Source of the DNA: Alitta virens
Taxonomy: Eukaryota; Annelida; Polychaeta; Phyllodocida; Nereididae
Reading direction: 5' to 3'
Length of the DNA stretch: 64,000 nucleotides
Assembly: GCA_932294295.1 (NCBI GenBank)
Contig: OW028577.1
Location: 6,041,501 to 6,105,500 of the forward strand
Part shown: positions 12,441 through 25,430 of the stretch, piece after piece
Layout: every line of letters starts with the position of its first letter
Position numbering within the stretch: the first letter of the stretch is position 1
The notes under the pieces: generated by a model
Database searches by the model: none
Told to the model about the DNA's origin: nothing
The model's input: only the letters and a program-made list of their open reading frames with translations
Program-made: the position numbers and the translations under genes

Positions 12441-13799
12441 TACTTAAATTCTTTTCCAAAAAGCAGCATCTAACGAGGCTTCTTTTATGGGCTATCCTTT
12501 TACTTCGACTGCACAGTCACCCGATAACAAAGATCTTCACCTTGCACTTGATGCCCTTACATTCCAATTGCAATTCATCATTAGCAAAGAGCACCTGGCC
12601 CTGTCTGAGCTAAATTAGATATCCCTTCCTTCCGTGACGATTGTTATGGCCAGGCCAGAAGAAACCAGCCGTTAGATTGAGAAAAAAGAAGAAACGCTGG
12701 TGCAACTTGAGGAACCTTCAAAATGGAATAAAGAAACTGTGGCTGACAAGTTATGAGAGTTAGTCCCAGGATCAAATTATTTGCAACTCAGGTGTGTCTG
12801 ATGCAGGGCTATGATGATGTATTGAATTATTTGAATACTTTATTTTTGCGGTGCAAGGGCATACCATGAATGTATTATGTCTCACTTATTGCATTGAATC
12901 AACAATCATGACAACATAGCTAGGATAATATATAGTAAAACTTTAGTGCTGACAACAGCACTTTCAGTTGTCATGTGATAAAAACGCATATGATAAAACT
13001 GTTTAGTATTGGTTGTTGTACTGAGTGTGCGACAATCAAATTGTGCCCATTAGCACGGTTTTGGCTTTGTTTTTAGCCAGACTATAAAAATGCCATGGTG
13101 ACAGCGGTGACCCTGAGGCGCTCCCTTTGAGCTGGTTGTGGGTGGGCGTGTCAAACACCTCGCAATAAGCACGAGTCCCGGGCTGACCAGCTAAGCACGA
13201 AACTCCTCTCTCCGTAAAATGTACAAGTAAATAGCCCCTGGCAGTTAGAGGCAAGATAGCGTGCTAACAGAAAAACCAGCCCATGCCTGTTTAATCGCCA
13301 TATTGTTGTCACGCCAGACCAGATGAATGGTACACCCCTCCATGCCCCAGCAGCAGCACCAACAGCAGCAGCAGCAACTCTATATAGCATCTTTCTTTTA
13401 CTCAGCATGACCGACTCCTTCCTTCCTGGATTTCATATATGCTTCATTCATCATTCCAACGATACGAATTTGGTGAGCCCCTAGACCAATCTATTTCATA
13501 TAAATGTATCTCAATGTAGGAAAGATACAAATTATATAGTTTTACTGCCTCCGTGGTACAGAAAGGTTCACATGACCAGCTGCCTGAGACGTTACGATGA
13601 GATGGAAATTCTGAGACTACATATTTACTGGTCACTGAGGTGGGGTCTTAAACTTGGTCCAGCAGAGACACTAAGTGAAAGACATGGCCAATTTAATGTT
13701 TCATGCAACAACTTTAAGTAGTTATTTTTGAACTCTTTTGACTTCTAAATATGTCTGACCTTGAGTTGAACCTACAACTTCCCAGAGACAACTTCAGGC

Positions 13800-14130
13800 A
13801 GCTTGGTTTGCTCCAGGTTACATGGTCTAGAGGTTGCCTAGCTTGGCCTAGATGAAGTTGTCTAACTTGGTCAAAGGGTGGGTGCCTAGCTCAGTGGTAG
13901 CGCGCTGTTCGGTATTGAGCTGTGGGGCTTCCAACCACTGGGTCCCGGGTTCAATTCCCAGTCGAGCCTATGTTGGATGGCTGTTTCATCCTTCGTCTCA
14001 TTGCCATGGTCCCTGCCTGTCCTAATTAGCCCATCAGGTGCAGAAATACAGGACGTAAAGCCCTAATCCACCACCACCACTCTAACTTGGTCAAGGTTCA
14101 GTTTGACAGACCGTTTTTAATGGATTGTAC
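13800..14130 (+). mobile_element. Degenerate family-1 MITE right half interrupted by a SINE
   Basis: GAAGTTGTCTAACTTGGTCAA and, after the inserted SINE, AGTTTGACAGACCGTTTTTAA resemble the right half of family 1 (GTTGTCTAGCTTTGTC... TTTGACAGGCCGTTTTTAA). The terminal repeat is decayed and the left limit is uncertain. Confidence 0.45.
13875..14080 (+). mobile_element. tRNA-derived SINE, family A, copy 2 (with 20-bp insertion in the head)
   Basis: Full copy with A box TAGCTCAGTGGTAG, B box GGGTTCAATTCC, family body and (CCA)n tail. The target duplication is TCTAACTTGGTCAA (13861-13874 and 14081-14094). Extra bases (TTCGGTATTGAGCTGTGG region) lie between the A box and the anticodon-like loop. 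It sits inside a decayed family-1 MITE. Confidence 0.86.
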
Positions 14131-14601
14131 TGCATACGTTTAGTGTATATGAAACATACTGATGTCAAATCCTTCTTTACCTCCACAATCTTCTTTTTTC
14201 TCTCTCTCTCTCTCATCTCTCTGTTTTACCTTGAAGGTAAAGATTCATTTTTCTTTACTATGTCTTACTGATCATGATTAATCTTCCAAGAGTTGTGATA
14301 AATTGCTATGGGTGACACCCCATCATAATTTATAATAATCTGTGGAGGAACGCAGTTTTCTCCTCAATACCACTTTGGTGTATTCAATTGATCTTTACAT
14401 CTCAATTATGGCATGAGCAGACTTCCTTTTATCGTTAATATGGATCAGTGTGGCGTCTCAAAGCCGACGAATGATTATTTATTGTCTTGGAATAGTTCAT
14501 TGTGTCTTTGAGAACATTTTTTGAGAATAAACGATTTTAAAACTCAGATTCTCTTTGAACTTTCATGCATCTTGCATTCGATTTAGGGACGCCATATTTG
14601 G

Positions 14602-14764
14602 CAGTAGCGGATTTAGGGGGGAGTTAGGGGGTTTGAACCCCCCCCCCCCCCCCTTGGCCTAATACATCTTGATTTTAAAATAGTACAAAGTTCAGCAATC
14701 TTCGCAATACATTTCAATTTGTCACCCCCCCCCCCCCCGTGAGCATTTTCTGGATTCGCCCCTG
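14602..14764. mobile_element. 163-bp MITE with two poly-C tracts
   Basis: The ends CAGTAGCGGATTTAG and CTGGATTCGCCCCTG are imperfect inverted repeats (CAGNGGCG-type). TTTGG occurs on both sides (14597-14601 and 14765-14769) as a possible 5-bp target duplication. Inside are C runs of 16 (14638-14653) and 14 (14725-14738). Confidence 0.55.
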
Positions 14765-15157
14765 TTTGGAAACCATTTTTGAAGAACAGTAAAGTAAGAA
14801 AACCGTTGTTTAAAAATTGACAGACCTTCCTCCATATGTCCAATACAGAAAACAAAAAATGTTTTTCTTACCTGATATGCCGTCATATGTCCACCATTCG
14901 GACCAGGTCGACGCATGACCTGTAAACAATCAAATATTTATAGTTAGTTGGTGACACGTGATCACTATGACATTGATGCATGTGGTTTCTTTGCAGGTCT
15001 TGAGAGGCCAGGCATCTCGGCAGAATCGATCTTAATGAGGAGCACCGTACAAGGACAAGGCGGGAAATTGTTAAGGTGGAACTATTTTACTGGCGGAAGT
15101 ACTTCCGCTGTTGTGAAGCGTTTTGAAATCAGAGTCAAAAAAGGCTACAACCAGTCA

Positions 15158-15457
15158 TCTGATTGAGAGAGGGTTATATACAATGCTAAATGGGCGCTTT
15201 TTATTGCAGGATATCATGACTGGAAATACCAATTAAATGCCTGGTTATAGGCCCATGGTCCGTTCTCTTGCATATGGCTTGCAAGCTCATCTTTTCTGAT
15301 CTACTAGTCCCCGACGGCGAAGTTGTGGCAGATATCGAAGTTGTGGCCTTTAATTCTGACATCCAGAGGCGGATACAAACATTCTGCATCAACAGAGTGA
15401 TAGATATCACTATATTCTAAACCCTCTCTCTGTCAGAAAGTTCTAGATCCGCCCCTG
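15158..15457. repeat. Possible DNA-transposon relic with inverted GAGAGAGGGTT ends
   Basis: GAGAGAGGGTTATATA near 15165 is the inverse of CTAAACCCTCTCTC near 15418, and CTAGATCCGCCCCTG at 15443-15457 resembles the CAGGGGCG end of the 14602 element. The boundaries and class are unsure. Confidence 0.35.
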
Positions 15458-18400
15458 GATGTCACTATTGATGTCCACAACTCCGGTGTCGGCCACCAAC
15501 TCGGCGTCGGACACTGTACCGGAAGCAGGAATATGATAACAAGGTAAGATCTTGACTTTCACCTCATGAGTGGTGTGCTTTACTTTCCCTAGCATAGGCC
15601 CAGACATTATGCAAAATCGCGGTCGAGACTATATGCTCGGCAGACTCTGGGTATTGCTTGATGGGAGTTGTACCCTTGATGGGAATTGTACCCATGACCT
15701 TCAGTGGTGCTAGTCTGTACATCAACTACCTGGCAAACCAGCTGCTTGCTTTGTTTATTGATTACAAGAGCGTAATGCGTTTTAGATTTTTTTTAATTGC
15801 AAAAAGGATAATGCTTTTTAGTTACTACGCAGTACATTTTGCCCGCTATGATCTTTCCTTGTCTAAAAGTCAAAAAGTGGGAGCCAAGCTTGATGGTGCC
15901 AAAGCCGTGTCGTTTTGCAGAGGATAAGGCTAACTGTACTCTTTGTAATTTAGCCTCGTGTGGCTCTAAGAACTGGTTTGATTGGTTGGGCAGAGGTTGA
16001 GATACTCATGCTTGAATGGAAGTGATCTATAATGAAACGCCAATGCTTGGGTAGGCCGCCTTTGCCTGAGAAACCTGCCTCCAATCTTAGAGAATTGATG
16101 ACATCCACGGACATAATGTATTAAACCCCAGAATGGGCACAGATGCAGCAGGCCCAATATTATTAGCCAAATTTATCAATATGGCCATGTAACTAAACCA
16201 ATTACCAACTGCCAATAATGATGGACCCTGTCAAACGGCCAGCTTAACAAATGCTTAACAAATAAATGGCTTCCCAAATGACCTACTAGCTAAATATTTA
16301 AGGTAATGACCGACTAATAATTCATATTGCACCAACATTCCTACGATGTACAAGCAATAAATCTTACGTGATATTCCACCACAGAATTATTTGTCGAAAG
16401 CTTGTCTAGCATGATGTTACATTTAAGTGAAGTTGTTTGTCCATGCTTCAAACTTATAACTGTGTGTCTGACTGTCTAGACTAGACCAATTGTCTCTTGG
16501 CCGCTAGTTCTACAGTCAACAGATACCCGGTTTAAGGTCTTAAGGACCCAGACTGAATTTAAGTGTTCAAGACTATCTAGTAATTCTTTTTTGGTAATTA
16601 TAATTTCAGCCTTTGATGGAATGTTTTATTGGACGATACTTTCGCACAATGCAACTTTAAAAAGCTGTCAAATTTTAGGGTTATTTGTGTAGGTCTTCAT
16701 GGTAAATTTACCCGAATTATGGTCAAATATATGGTTAGAAGAATGCAGCTATAGAACAAAAGTTGAAGGTTTAATTAAGAGATGGTCGTAGTAGAGAGAC
16801 CTTCCATCGCCTTTTTCCTTGTTGTTCTGTGTAATAACAGAAACAGAATGAATAAATTATGTTTTGTGTCAGCTGAACTAATAATGATTTGCACAATGAA
16901 TCAGCGATGAATAATGAGGTCATGATCATAATATAATAGAATGACAATGGCAGAATTATCATTCGGGTATTTAATTTTTTTTTTTTATGTTTTTTTGTTC
17001 AGCATGAACTGGATGATGACAATTAACTTAGATCCACTGAACTGAATTGTTGTCGTATTTTTCGTGTGATAAATAAATTTTTCTTGTTCAGCATAAACAG
17101 AGGGGATTCACTATGAGTTGACACAATGGCACCGGGTGTTTCAATAAGAGCAGAGTACGTGTGGGGGATTACTTGCCTCTCCTTGTTGATAAGCAGCATT
17201 ATCAGTTCCGAATTTTCAGTTCCGAATAAGAAAAGAGGATGAAAATGTCTGCTCCTCGCGGTCACTGCATCAAGCCGGGTGCAAGATCTGCAAGCCTCGC
17301 GTCGTTCGGATCTTGTGAATGTCACGATTATGTTAGCATTGTGATATGATGCTAATGTTAATATTTCCCTTGTTTTGTTATGGAGCCATGCTTTGAAGTG
17401 ATTTATGCTCTAAACCTCATCATAGTCATCTTTCATTTTGTCGGTCAAAAGCTACTTTGCTTGTGTTTCACTGTTTTTACCTTACTTAAATAACTATTTC
17501 GTCTTCAAATATCTGTTTTGGTCCAAAGATATAAAGCATCAATCGCCTTTTTTTGTTAAAATTGAGAGGATTTCACACGCACTGACGCACTTCTTGTTAT
17601 GGCTAACCCTAGACCCAGGTGACAGTGACCATAATGCGTGGAAGCTGGGAGCCTGGATAGGTCAAATGTAGATTATAATATTAAAATAATGATAGCAAAC
17701 TCAGGATACCATACTGTCCAGCTATATACACTGCTGCCACAGTCCATGCTATTGTGTTGAAGTGAGCAGTAATCATGTCTTAAAGAGCCGTCAAGAGAAG
17801 AAAACGAGGTCGTTGTATATTCCCCGGGCTCATTGGACAGCCATTGGCATCTGGGCAAATATTGCATATATTGTATTTAATAGGAACACATGACGCTCAG
17901 TGGTGTAATGTAAACATTAAGTGGAGAGTGATTTCCCCCCGGAGTTGTTTTTCTGTCAGACTGACTCCACAAGACGGATGTCTGAGCAGCCAGCTATGCG
18001 GAGTGACGGGGCCTGCCTGATTTCCTTCTTGGAAAAGTAGCATATTGATAGGGAGCTAGGGAGCCTCTCAGGAGGGCCCCCTTATCGCACTCACAAAGCG
18101 TCCCCAGCGATGGCGGCTTGTGGGTGCAGTCATTGCCATGGCAACCACGCCCTCATGCTCCGCTCAACCAAGACACAAATTTCACGATTTGAAAAAAAAA
18201 AGAGAAAAGGACCAAAAATGGAGAAGAGAAATTGGTTCAGAAAATCCCTCCTGACACAGGATGAGAGATTGAGTGACGCGTCAGTTTTGCTCCCAGCATT
18301 TGGCTGGCTGCTTATCCGTGCTCAGCTGACATGCTGTATGCTTTGCTATTTTCTGTTTGAATTTTTCTAACACTGATCGAGACAGTATACCTACCAGACT

Positions 18401-19370
18401 AAGTGAATCCCAACATATAGCAGAAAAAAGTCAAATGCTTGCCTGGTATCTATTATACATATTATTAGTACCATGCACTCTCAATCATGCTAGTGGGGAT
18501 TTTCATAAATCTATTCAATGAAGAATTGCTTGCTTTTACTTGTCTTGCACTTTCTAGACACCAGCTAGAATAACGTTTGCAATTATATTACTAAAGTTAG
18601 AATCAAACACTGTTTTGTTACGTTTCTTTTTATATTAATTCATTATAGTACCTAAGGTAGAACTCTATGCTGTTTAGTAGACAATGAATTTAGAAGCTTT
18701 TGTTTTGGAAGGGGAGGGGGGGGGGTGGAGGGGGCTTGTTTCATACATGAGCCCATGTTTTGAAACTTGCGTGGGTTGATAGATAGCAACCTCCCCTTTA
18801 GCAAAAGCTAACTTAATCACATAGTTCGGCTGGTTGTGACTTTTTGTGTGCGGGGTCAGACAACAATATAACCTGTGGTTGGGTTTTTCATGGAGCATGT
18901 CATACCACTGACACTTCCGGCGTGTAGATTCTTCCAATGACTGCTATGGGCTTTGTCATTTGTCTGCATGCGGGGTCACGAAAGGATATCATTTGAAATG
19001 GCTAATGATGACAAATTGCTATGGAGACGCTGCGAATGCCTTTTTTCTGCAGCCTTGAGGGTTAAGCTGGATGAGCTAATTAGATGAAATTAAGTGATCT
19101 GGCCCTCGGTGATACTCTTAAGTGATTCTGCTTCCGTTTTACCTCTCCCTAGAATTCTTATTAAGCTATTGCAATTGACTGATGACAGTTAAAACAGATT
19201 TAGACGTATAGCATAATTATTCAATGCATAATGACTCCCTGAAGATCTTTTAATCACAAACCATTGGGGACAATTTACTAAAAGTTAGTTTAGATGACGC
19301 TGCTGTTATCACTGTGTCTCCTTTGATGGATAGGGCAAACATCTGAGTGGCTAAATTGCTAGCCTTGTTG

Positions 19371-19735
19371 GCTTGTATGGCAGTATGGCAGTATGGTAGT
19401 ATGGCAGTATGGCAGTATGGTAGTATGGCAGTATGGCAGTATGGCAGCATGGCAGTATGATAGTATGATAGTATGGCAGTATGGTAGTATGACAGTATGG
19501 CAGTATGGCAGTATGGCAGTATGATAGTATGGTAGTATGGCAGTATGGTAGTATGACAGTATGGCAGTATGATAGTATGGCAGTATGGTAGTCTGGCAGT
19601 ATGGCAGTATGGTAGTCTGGCAGTATGGTAGTATGGGAGTATGGCAGTATGATAGTATGGCAGTATGGTAGTATGGCAGTATGGTAGTCTGGCAGTATTG
19701 CAGTATGGTAGTATGGTAGTATGGCAGTAGGGCAT
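19371..19735 (+). repeat. 8-bp tandem repeat (CAGTATGG-type)
   Basis: About 45 units of CAGTATGG with TAGTATGG and CAGTATGA variants cover 365 bp. A 161-codon minus-strand open frame across it is only a by-product of the repeat. Confidence 0.95.
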
Positions 19736-22700
19736 ATGAGCCAGCCTCAGCTCAGTTCTAGTCCTTTACTTAGGGTATACCCCTCATTTATCATTATCCT
19801 TTTTCTTTGTTCTTTATGATGAATTGATACTCTGGTAGTTCCTGTTGGAAAAGCAGGAACTGTGCCAAGTGAATTGAACCATACCGTAAGTTAGACCACA
19901 TCATGGATATGATTTCAAAGTACAATATTGACGGCTGCACCGCACATTATAATCAGAATTTCCGTGATTTAAGATCTTTTTCTGGACATTGAGTGACATC
20001 TGAAGAGAATGTCTTTGAGGTCCTTATCGTGGCACTTCTTGTTGTCACTCATGATCTTTCTGTTCTGTCCAAAGAGCTTGAGGCTTTTTCCAGCACAATG
20101 CATGGACAATTTGTTATGCAGTGGACACAAAAGTTGTGTGGGTGAGACGTCGACCTAGCTGGACGCATTAATCTAAAGTGACAATGAAACTGACGTCTGA
20201 AATATGCAGGAGACGAAGTGCTAAAAAGTTCTACACTTTTCATCTAAAAGGACCATGGCTTCTTAGCACCCACCAGGCACTAGATAGATGAATTTACATT
20301 TTACTGATGCATAAAGCAATGGATGACAAGATATGCTACTTGATATTTCAGTTCATCACTAGGAGTGCTCAAGTGTACTTCAGGGAAACGCATTCCGTCC
20401 GTATCTATATGCAGTGATTATGATTTGCTCGCCATGTACAGATTATCAGACCTTATCATTTCATAGTCACGTTTCTGATAGATTGTGCCCCTCACCAACA
20501 GCACTGCTACACTACATTGCAAAACAATAAATAGATCCCAAGACAAGATTCTGGTCCAACTATGCGGCATTATTAAAGGAAAGTCCCTAAACTGATTTCA
20601 ATGATTTTATCCTCCCTACCCTGGAGTGCTTCATCCAACCCTGCTTTAGTGAGGCCAGGCTTTCAATGCCACGACAGACTCAAGTGCCCCATGCAGCTTT
20701 GTGGCCGACTCAAGAGGAGCCTTTTGAGATGCTGATGCCAAGCTAACAAGCCAAAGACTGGATACGAATGTGATTGACACATGACAAACGGGTTGCTAGC
20801 ACTTAAGCCTCAGCTCCATGTGTGCTAGACTGCCTAGTTCTCTCCCTCTCCCTCCCTTTGGCCTCATTATTTTCTGTATAACTGTCAGACAGCAGATTAC
20901 CTTCTACGGTGTAGGATTTTCTCTTAACATTGAAAACAACTATATATTATTCAAACAAAACACAGACGTTCTTCGATCATATTTTTGTCAAACTAAGAAT
21001 GCAGCAGCAGCTAAAAATGAACAAATTTTAAGCTATAAATTGTCCCAACTGTCTGGCTGATATGAAGACACCTTGGTGACAATTAAGGTACTGTTTTTGT
21101 TGTATATTTTCCAGTTCAATTTCTGTCATTTTTCTGTGACCATAACAACTGGTCAGAATGACGACAATTACAATAATTTTGGAGCCAATCGGAGGTCTTC
21201 ATAAGTATGACATACGGTCACATCAAGAATTATTCTGACTCATTTGATGACAATTCTAACAGTAACAGAAGTTACTTAGCATCGAATTCGAATGTAACAT
21301 TCATATACATATGTCAGTGGCTTTGATATTATTAAATTCTTTATGGTAGGTCACAAATGATGGTAAGTTTTATTCAGTGTATTTGTAAAAGCCAGGTGTC
21401 TGAATAAGTTTTGGTTTGACTGTGTAATTGAATCTGTCTACTGACACCACACTTTGCCCCAGGTTAGCATCGCTCTGTATAGTGATTAGGGGGTCCTATT
21501 AGCGAGGCTATCTTCAGAAGCAAATGTTTGGGTGTCTGCATCAACTAACTCACTTTTCTGAAAATTTCCACAAACTTTCGTAAATGCGTTTTTTGTCAAT
21601 AATGTAACTTTCTCTGCAGTCCATATTGCACTTTTTCGGCTTGAAATCTGAACTGTTTGCCTATGAAATTCCATACTGCCTCTGCTTGCAAAAAGATGTA
21701 TCTCCCTGTTGCAAAAACTGTGGAAAATCATTACTTTCTTGAATTTCAATTGGCAATGCAAGATATGAGATGACTTTTTTGCTACAAACATGTCAAAATA
21801 GAAACAGAAGCATCAATTAGATAGGAGTAATTTCCTCGACTGTAGCCAATTTCCCCATTATACCAGCTGAGCTGCTGCACAAGGTCTGCTTTTGCTGTCA
21901 CCCTGACTTGTCACATCACTCAGCCAATGCTACATGTGTCACCCAGCATAACTACAGCTGGTCCTCCCTGCTACAGTAATCCTTCAGCTAGTTGCTCTTC
22001 CACAGGTCATAACACGTGCATATTGCCTATATTTGAGTTATATTGGGGTGGCTGTTAGAATACATACCATAAGCTCTTCAATTATCCAAACATTGGTTCT
22101 CAATGCTATTAACATTGTGTACTCCAGAAAGTAATAGGTGCTCAGGGACTGGAGTTTACTTTTTGCCTTACTGTATATTGCCGCAAGTGCAGTTTGTGTG
22201 TGTAATTAAAAGCCATTTTAAGGCTGTGTTTGGGCGTCAAACAGCTTCTGAACTGCAGCCATAGTCCAACTCAATTACATGTTTAAGGGCAGGCGCCAGT
22301 TCATTAGATGACTATTTAATGCTCTAGTTTGATGACAACAGTCGACTGCTGAATTTAGCCAGCCTAACGTCATCACACAATGGACTTTATGGAAGATTTA
22401 AACTAAATTCACATCTAGGTGGACCAGGAAAGTCATGTACACAATCAGGTTTCTGGAGCAGCCAGTTTGTATGAATGACTGATGTTTACTAAATATCAAA
22501 AGCACAGATAACTTGTCAACACGTATGATATGGCAGACAGGGTAGATAATCTGGGATAATCTGTGACTATTTGGTGTTCGTGGCACTAAGTGGCTTGTTG
22601 TATATCGACACGTGGAGTTTTGTTCGGAGATTTCCAAAGAATAAGGTGTCTCATAAAACCAATGGCACTGACACTTAGATTAGACCTTTGAAACGATTTA

Positions 22701-23791
22701 TACTTTAAAATATCCATTTGATATTACTATATTTGTATACTATAGCATGTACAATTTATCATTACAATTGGTTGCATTTTGTAAATTCAATAGTAAACTC
22801 TTCAATGCCTAGAATATCTTGGCTTTATCCTCCTTACAGAGAGTTGAGTACATCGTAATTATAAAATAACACAATTATGTATGGCGGACATTGCATGATA
22901 TGAATGTGAGACTCACCAATGCTGACGTGACTAAGTAAGTCTAGGATGAGGATGATTAGCATCTTTGTGACGTCTTCAGCTGATCAACAACTTTTTCTTA
23001 TGCACAAACAATTAAATCCAACATGGCTTAAAGAGAGATTGTCAGGTGCATTAGTGTCCAGGGAAGTGGGTGTCCAATAGCACAAGGGTGGTCACTCTAG
23101 TCAGTCACGGAGGAGGTGACCATTTAAGTGAGGCAGGCCATGGTCACCCTCCCAGCTAGCTTCTCCTCCAAGTCTCGTATTTTCTCGCGCTCTCTCGTGC
23201 ACAGCGTTACCTCAGTGCTGCCACACAGCGAGAGACTGCTGCTGGCCAACCATCGTAGGCCAGGGTTAGTAGGCCTGCTGCAGCCAGCCAATCAGAGCTG
23301 AGCTAACATGGAGTTGTGCAAGGTTCAGCTCTGCCTCCAAATGCCTCCATCTTCAACGGCATCCTTTCTCACCCTACTCCAAGGTTGCGATTGCTTCTTC
23401 AAGTATCAACCAGACCCTCGTTAATTCCTACAGATACACATAAAACGAGGTTTATATAACCAATTAGAAAAAATACAACTGTTACCTTGCACAATGATTT
23501 CCCAATTCCAACTTAATGAGCAAGAAAATGTAGTGTGTTACAAGTAAAAGAGAAACTACAAGACTGTTGCAGTTTCTCGATTTCTGTAATTTTTCCATCT
23601 TGAAATACATGGGTGTATATGTTAGGCTGGTAGGTACTCTGAAAACTAGATTCATTTCCTTCATGTCCATGAATAAGATATTTCCTAATGATTTATTGCA
23701 ACGGAACAAGAAGAATGAGAAAGATACACAGCTATATTAATATACAGCTATATTAATATACCAGGAAATCAGGAAAATTGGTCATACACTA

Positions 23792-24108
23792 CAGTTAGTT
23801 TCATAAAATACGGTCGACTTTAGACAGCTGTAGCAACCTATCTCTGGCTGTAGCTATAACTGACTAAAGCTAACTGCTTCTGTCTACTTCTAGCTAATAG
23901 TCGGCTTACACCTGAAAAAATATAAACCTTGGAAAATGTAAGAAAGATTTCTTAATATACATCATAAATATGTACTTTTAGATCTGGCCTTGAGTAGCCA
24001 GCTATAGCCAGAGAGTTCCATTTAGTTACAGGTAGCATCGTATAGCAGAAGTTGTCTAGCTTTGTCTAGCTTCAACTTGACAGGTCGTTTTTTTAATTAA
24101 ACTAACTG
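23792..24108 (+). mobile_element. Tc1/mariner-like MITE, family 1, copy D
   Basis: A 317-bp copy in the same orientation as copy A: CAGTTAGTTTCATAAAATA at the left, TTAATTAAACTAACTG at the right, TA on both sides. It is the copy most similar to A along its whole length. Confidence 0.82.
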
Positions 24109-25156
24109 TATGTTTTATGTAGTCTTTACTACTATAAGATTCATCAGGAAATATGGTGAACTTGAACAGGTTCATTTAAACTTTCGTATGTGATAATCAT
24201 GTTGACATAAGGTTGATGTCATTTCCTGCTGTCAGTTCTTTGATGACCTTGAGTCCTTGACCTTCAACTTGACCTTGGAATTACCTGACATAGACTTCCA
24301 TCAACTTAATTATCTATTAGGATAATCACGTTCAAGCCAAGACTCAATTATTTAATAAAGAGGCCCTATCAGTGTTTGTGTGTGCATATTTCATATCATT
24401 GGCTGTGAACCTGTATGAATAAAACATTAGCCGAAAAGGGGATAAGTGAACTTCCTGAAGACCTCGCGTTTTGTTACTCTGAAGCCTTCAATTGGGCATG
24501 GTTTTCATTTTTAGGAAAAAAAATAATAAGTGGCGATTCACAAAAAGAAACCCAAGGATATTAAGTACTGCGAAAAAAAAATAAATAAATAAAATACAAA
24601 AATACAAAAACACAGCCTTGCTGTTCATTTAGCCTATCAGTTTGATTAACAGAATATCTGGTGTGGTGATTTTTCATTATACGTCATTTATCTTAGAACA
24701 ATCGCAGAATAGACAATGAATACTTCTATTATTCCCGTTTATTTGCAATACCGTGCTCTGGTCTCTTTAATCATGTTTTACATTCGCATGCATAGCTGCA
24801 CGTGGGGCCAAACACCACGCTTAAGGCAATCATTTAAACACACATGTTGAATGCAGCTGATTGTGCACTATGGGTAGCGTGCAAGGGCCTAATATCCCTT
24901 TAGTTGCCTCGCCTGATATAAATTCAATTAGATTCAGTTTATCGCTGGTGACTGTCAACACTCGTCTATCGATTTTGCCCGGCTGGCCTGCAGCGGGTAA
25001 CAAGGATTATTGAAAGATGGCGCCACCAGTGAGTTGGGGAGGAACCCCAAAATCCCTGCTGGAAATGACTCAATTCTACAGCAGAAACAACTGGTTTGGA
25101 CATAACATTATCGTACAGTGATTAAATAAGACCTGTGCGTAATGAACAAGGGATTT

Positions 25157-25430
25157 GGGGTTCTAGTGGTAAGGCACTTCTCAGCTCATTTGAAGAGGGC
25201 GGGGGCCTAGCTCAGAGGTAGCGCTCTGGGCTTCCAACCGCTGGGTCCCGGGTTCAATTCCCAGTCGAGCCTAAGTTGGATGGCTGTTTCGTCCTTCGTC
25301 TCATTGCCATGGTCTCTGCCTGTCCTGATTAGCCCAACTGGTGCAGAAATACAGGACGTAAAGCCCTAATCACACACACACACACAGCTCATTTGAAGCG
25401 CACCAATTCAATTCCCAGTCTAGATATTGA
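25157..25430 (+). mobile_element. tRNA-like repeat split by SINE family A copy 3
   Basis: GGTTCTAGTGGTAAGGCAC before the inserted SINE and AATTCAATTCCCAGTC after it form an A-box/B-box pair once the SINE and one duplication copy are set aside. The right limit is uncertain. Confidence 0.5.
25196..25384 (+). mobile_element. tRNA-derived SINE, family A, copy 3
   Basis: Full copy with intact A and B boxes, family body and a (CA)n tail instead of (CCA)n. The 14-bp duplication CAGCTCATTTGAAG flanks it (25182-25195 and 25385-25398). It interrupts another tRNA-like repeat. Confidence 0.87.

Noticed and set aside
19250..19735. 161-codon minus-strand open frame with YHTAILPYCHT repeats
   Set aside because: It is the translation of an 8-bp tandem repeat. 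A period not divisible by 3 gives an 8-residue repeat in any frame without a stop, so the length is not evidence of coding.
25010..25035. YY1-like AAGATGGCGCC motif as a promoter
   Set aside because: A single short match with no other core promoter feature; it is expected by chance in a window of this size.
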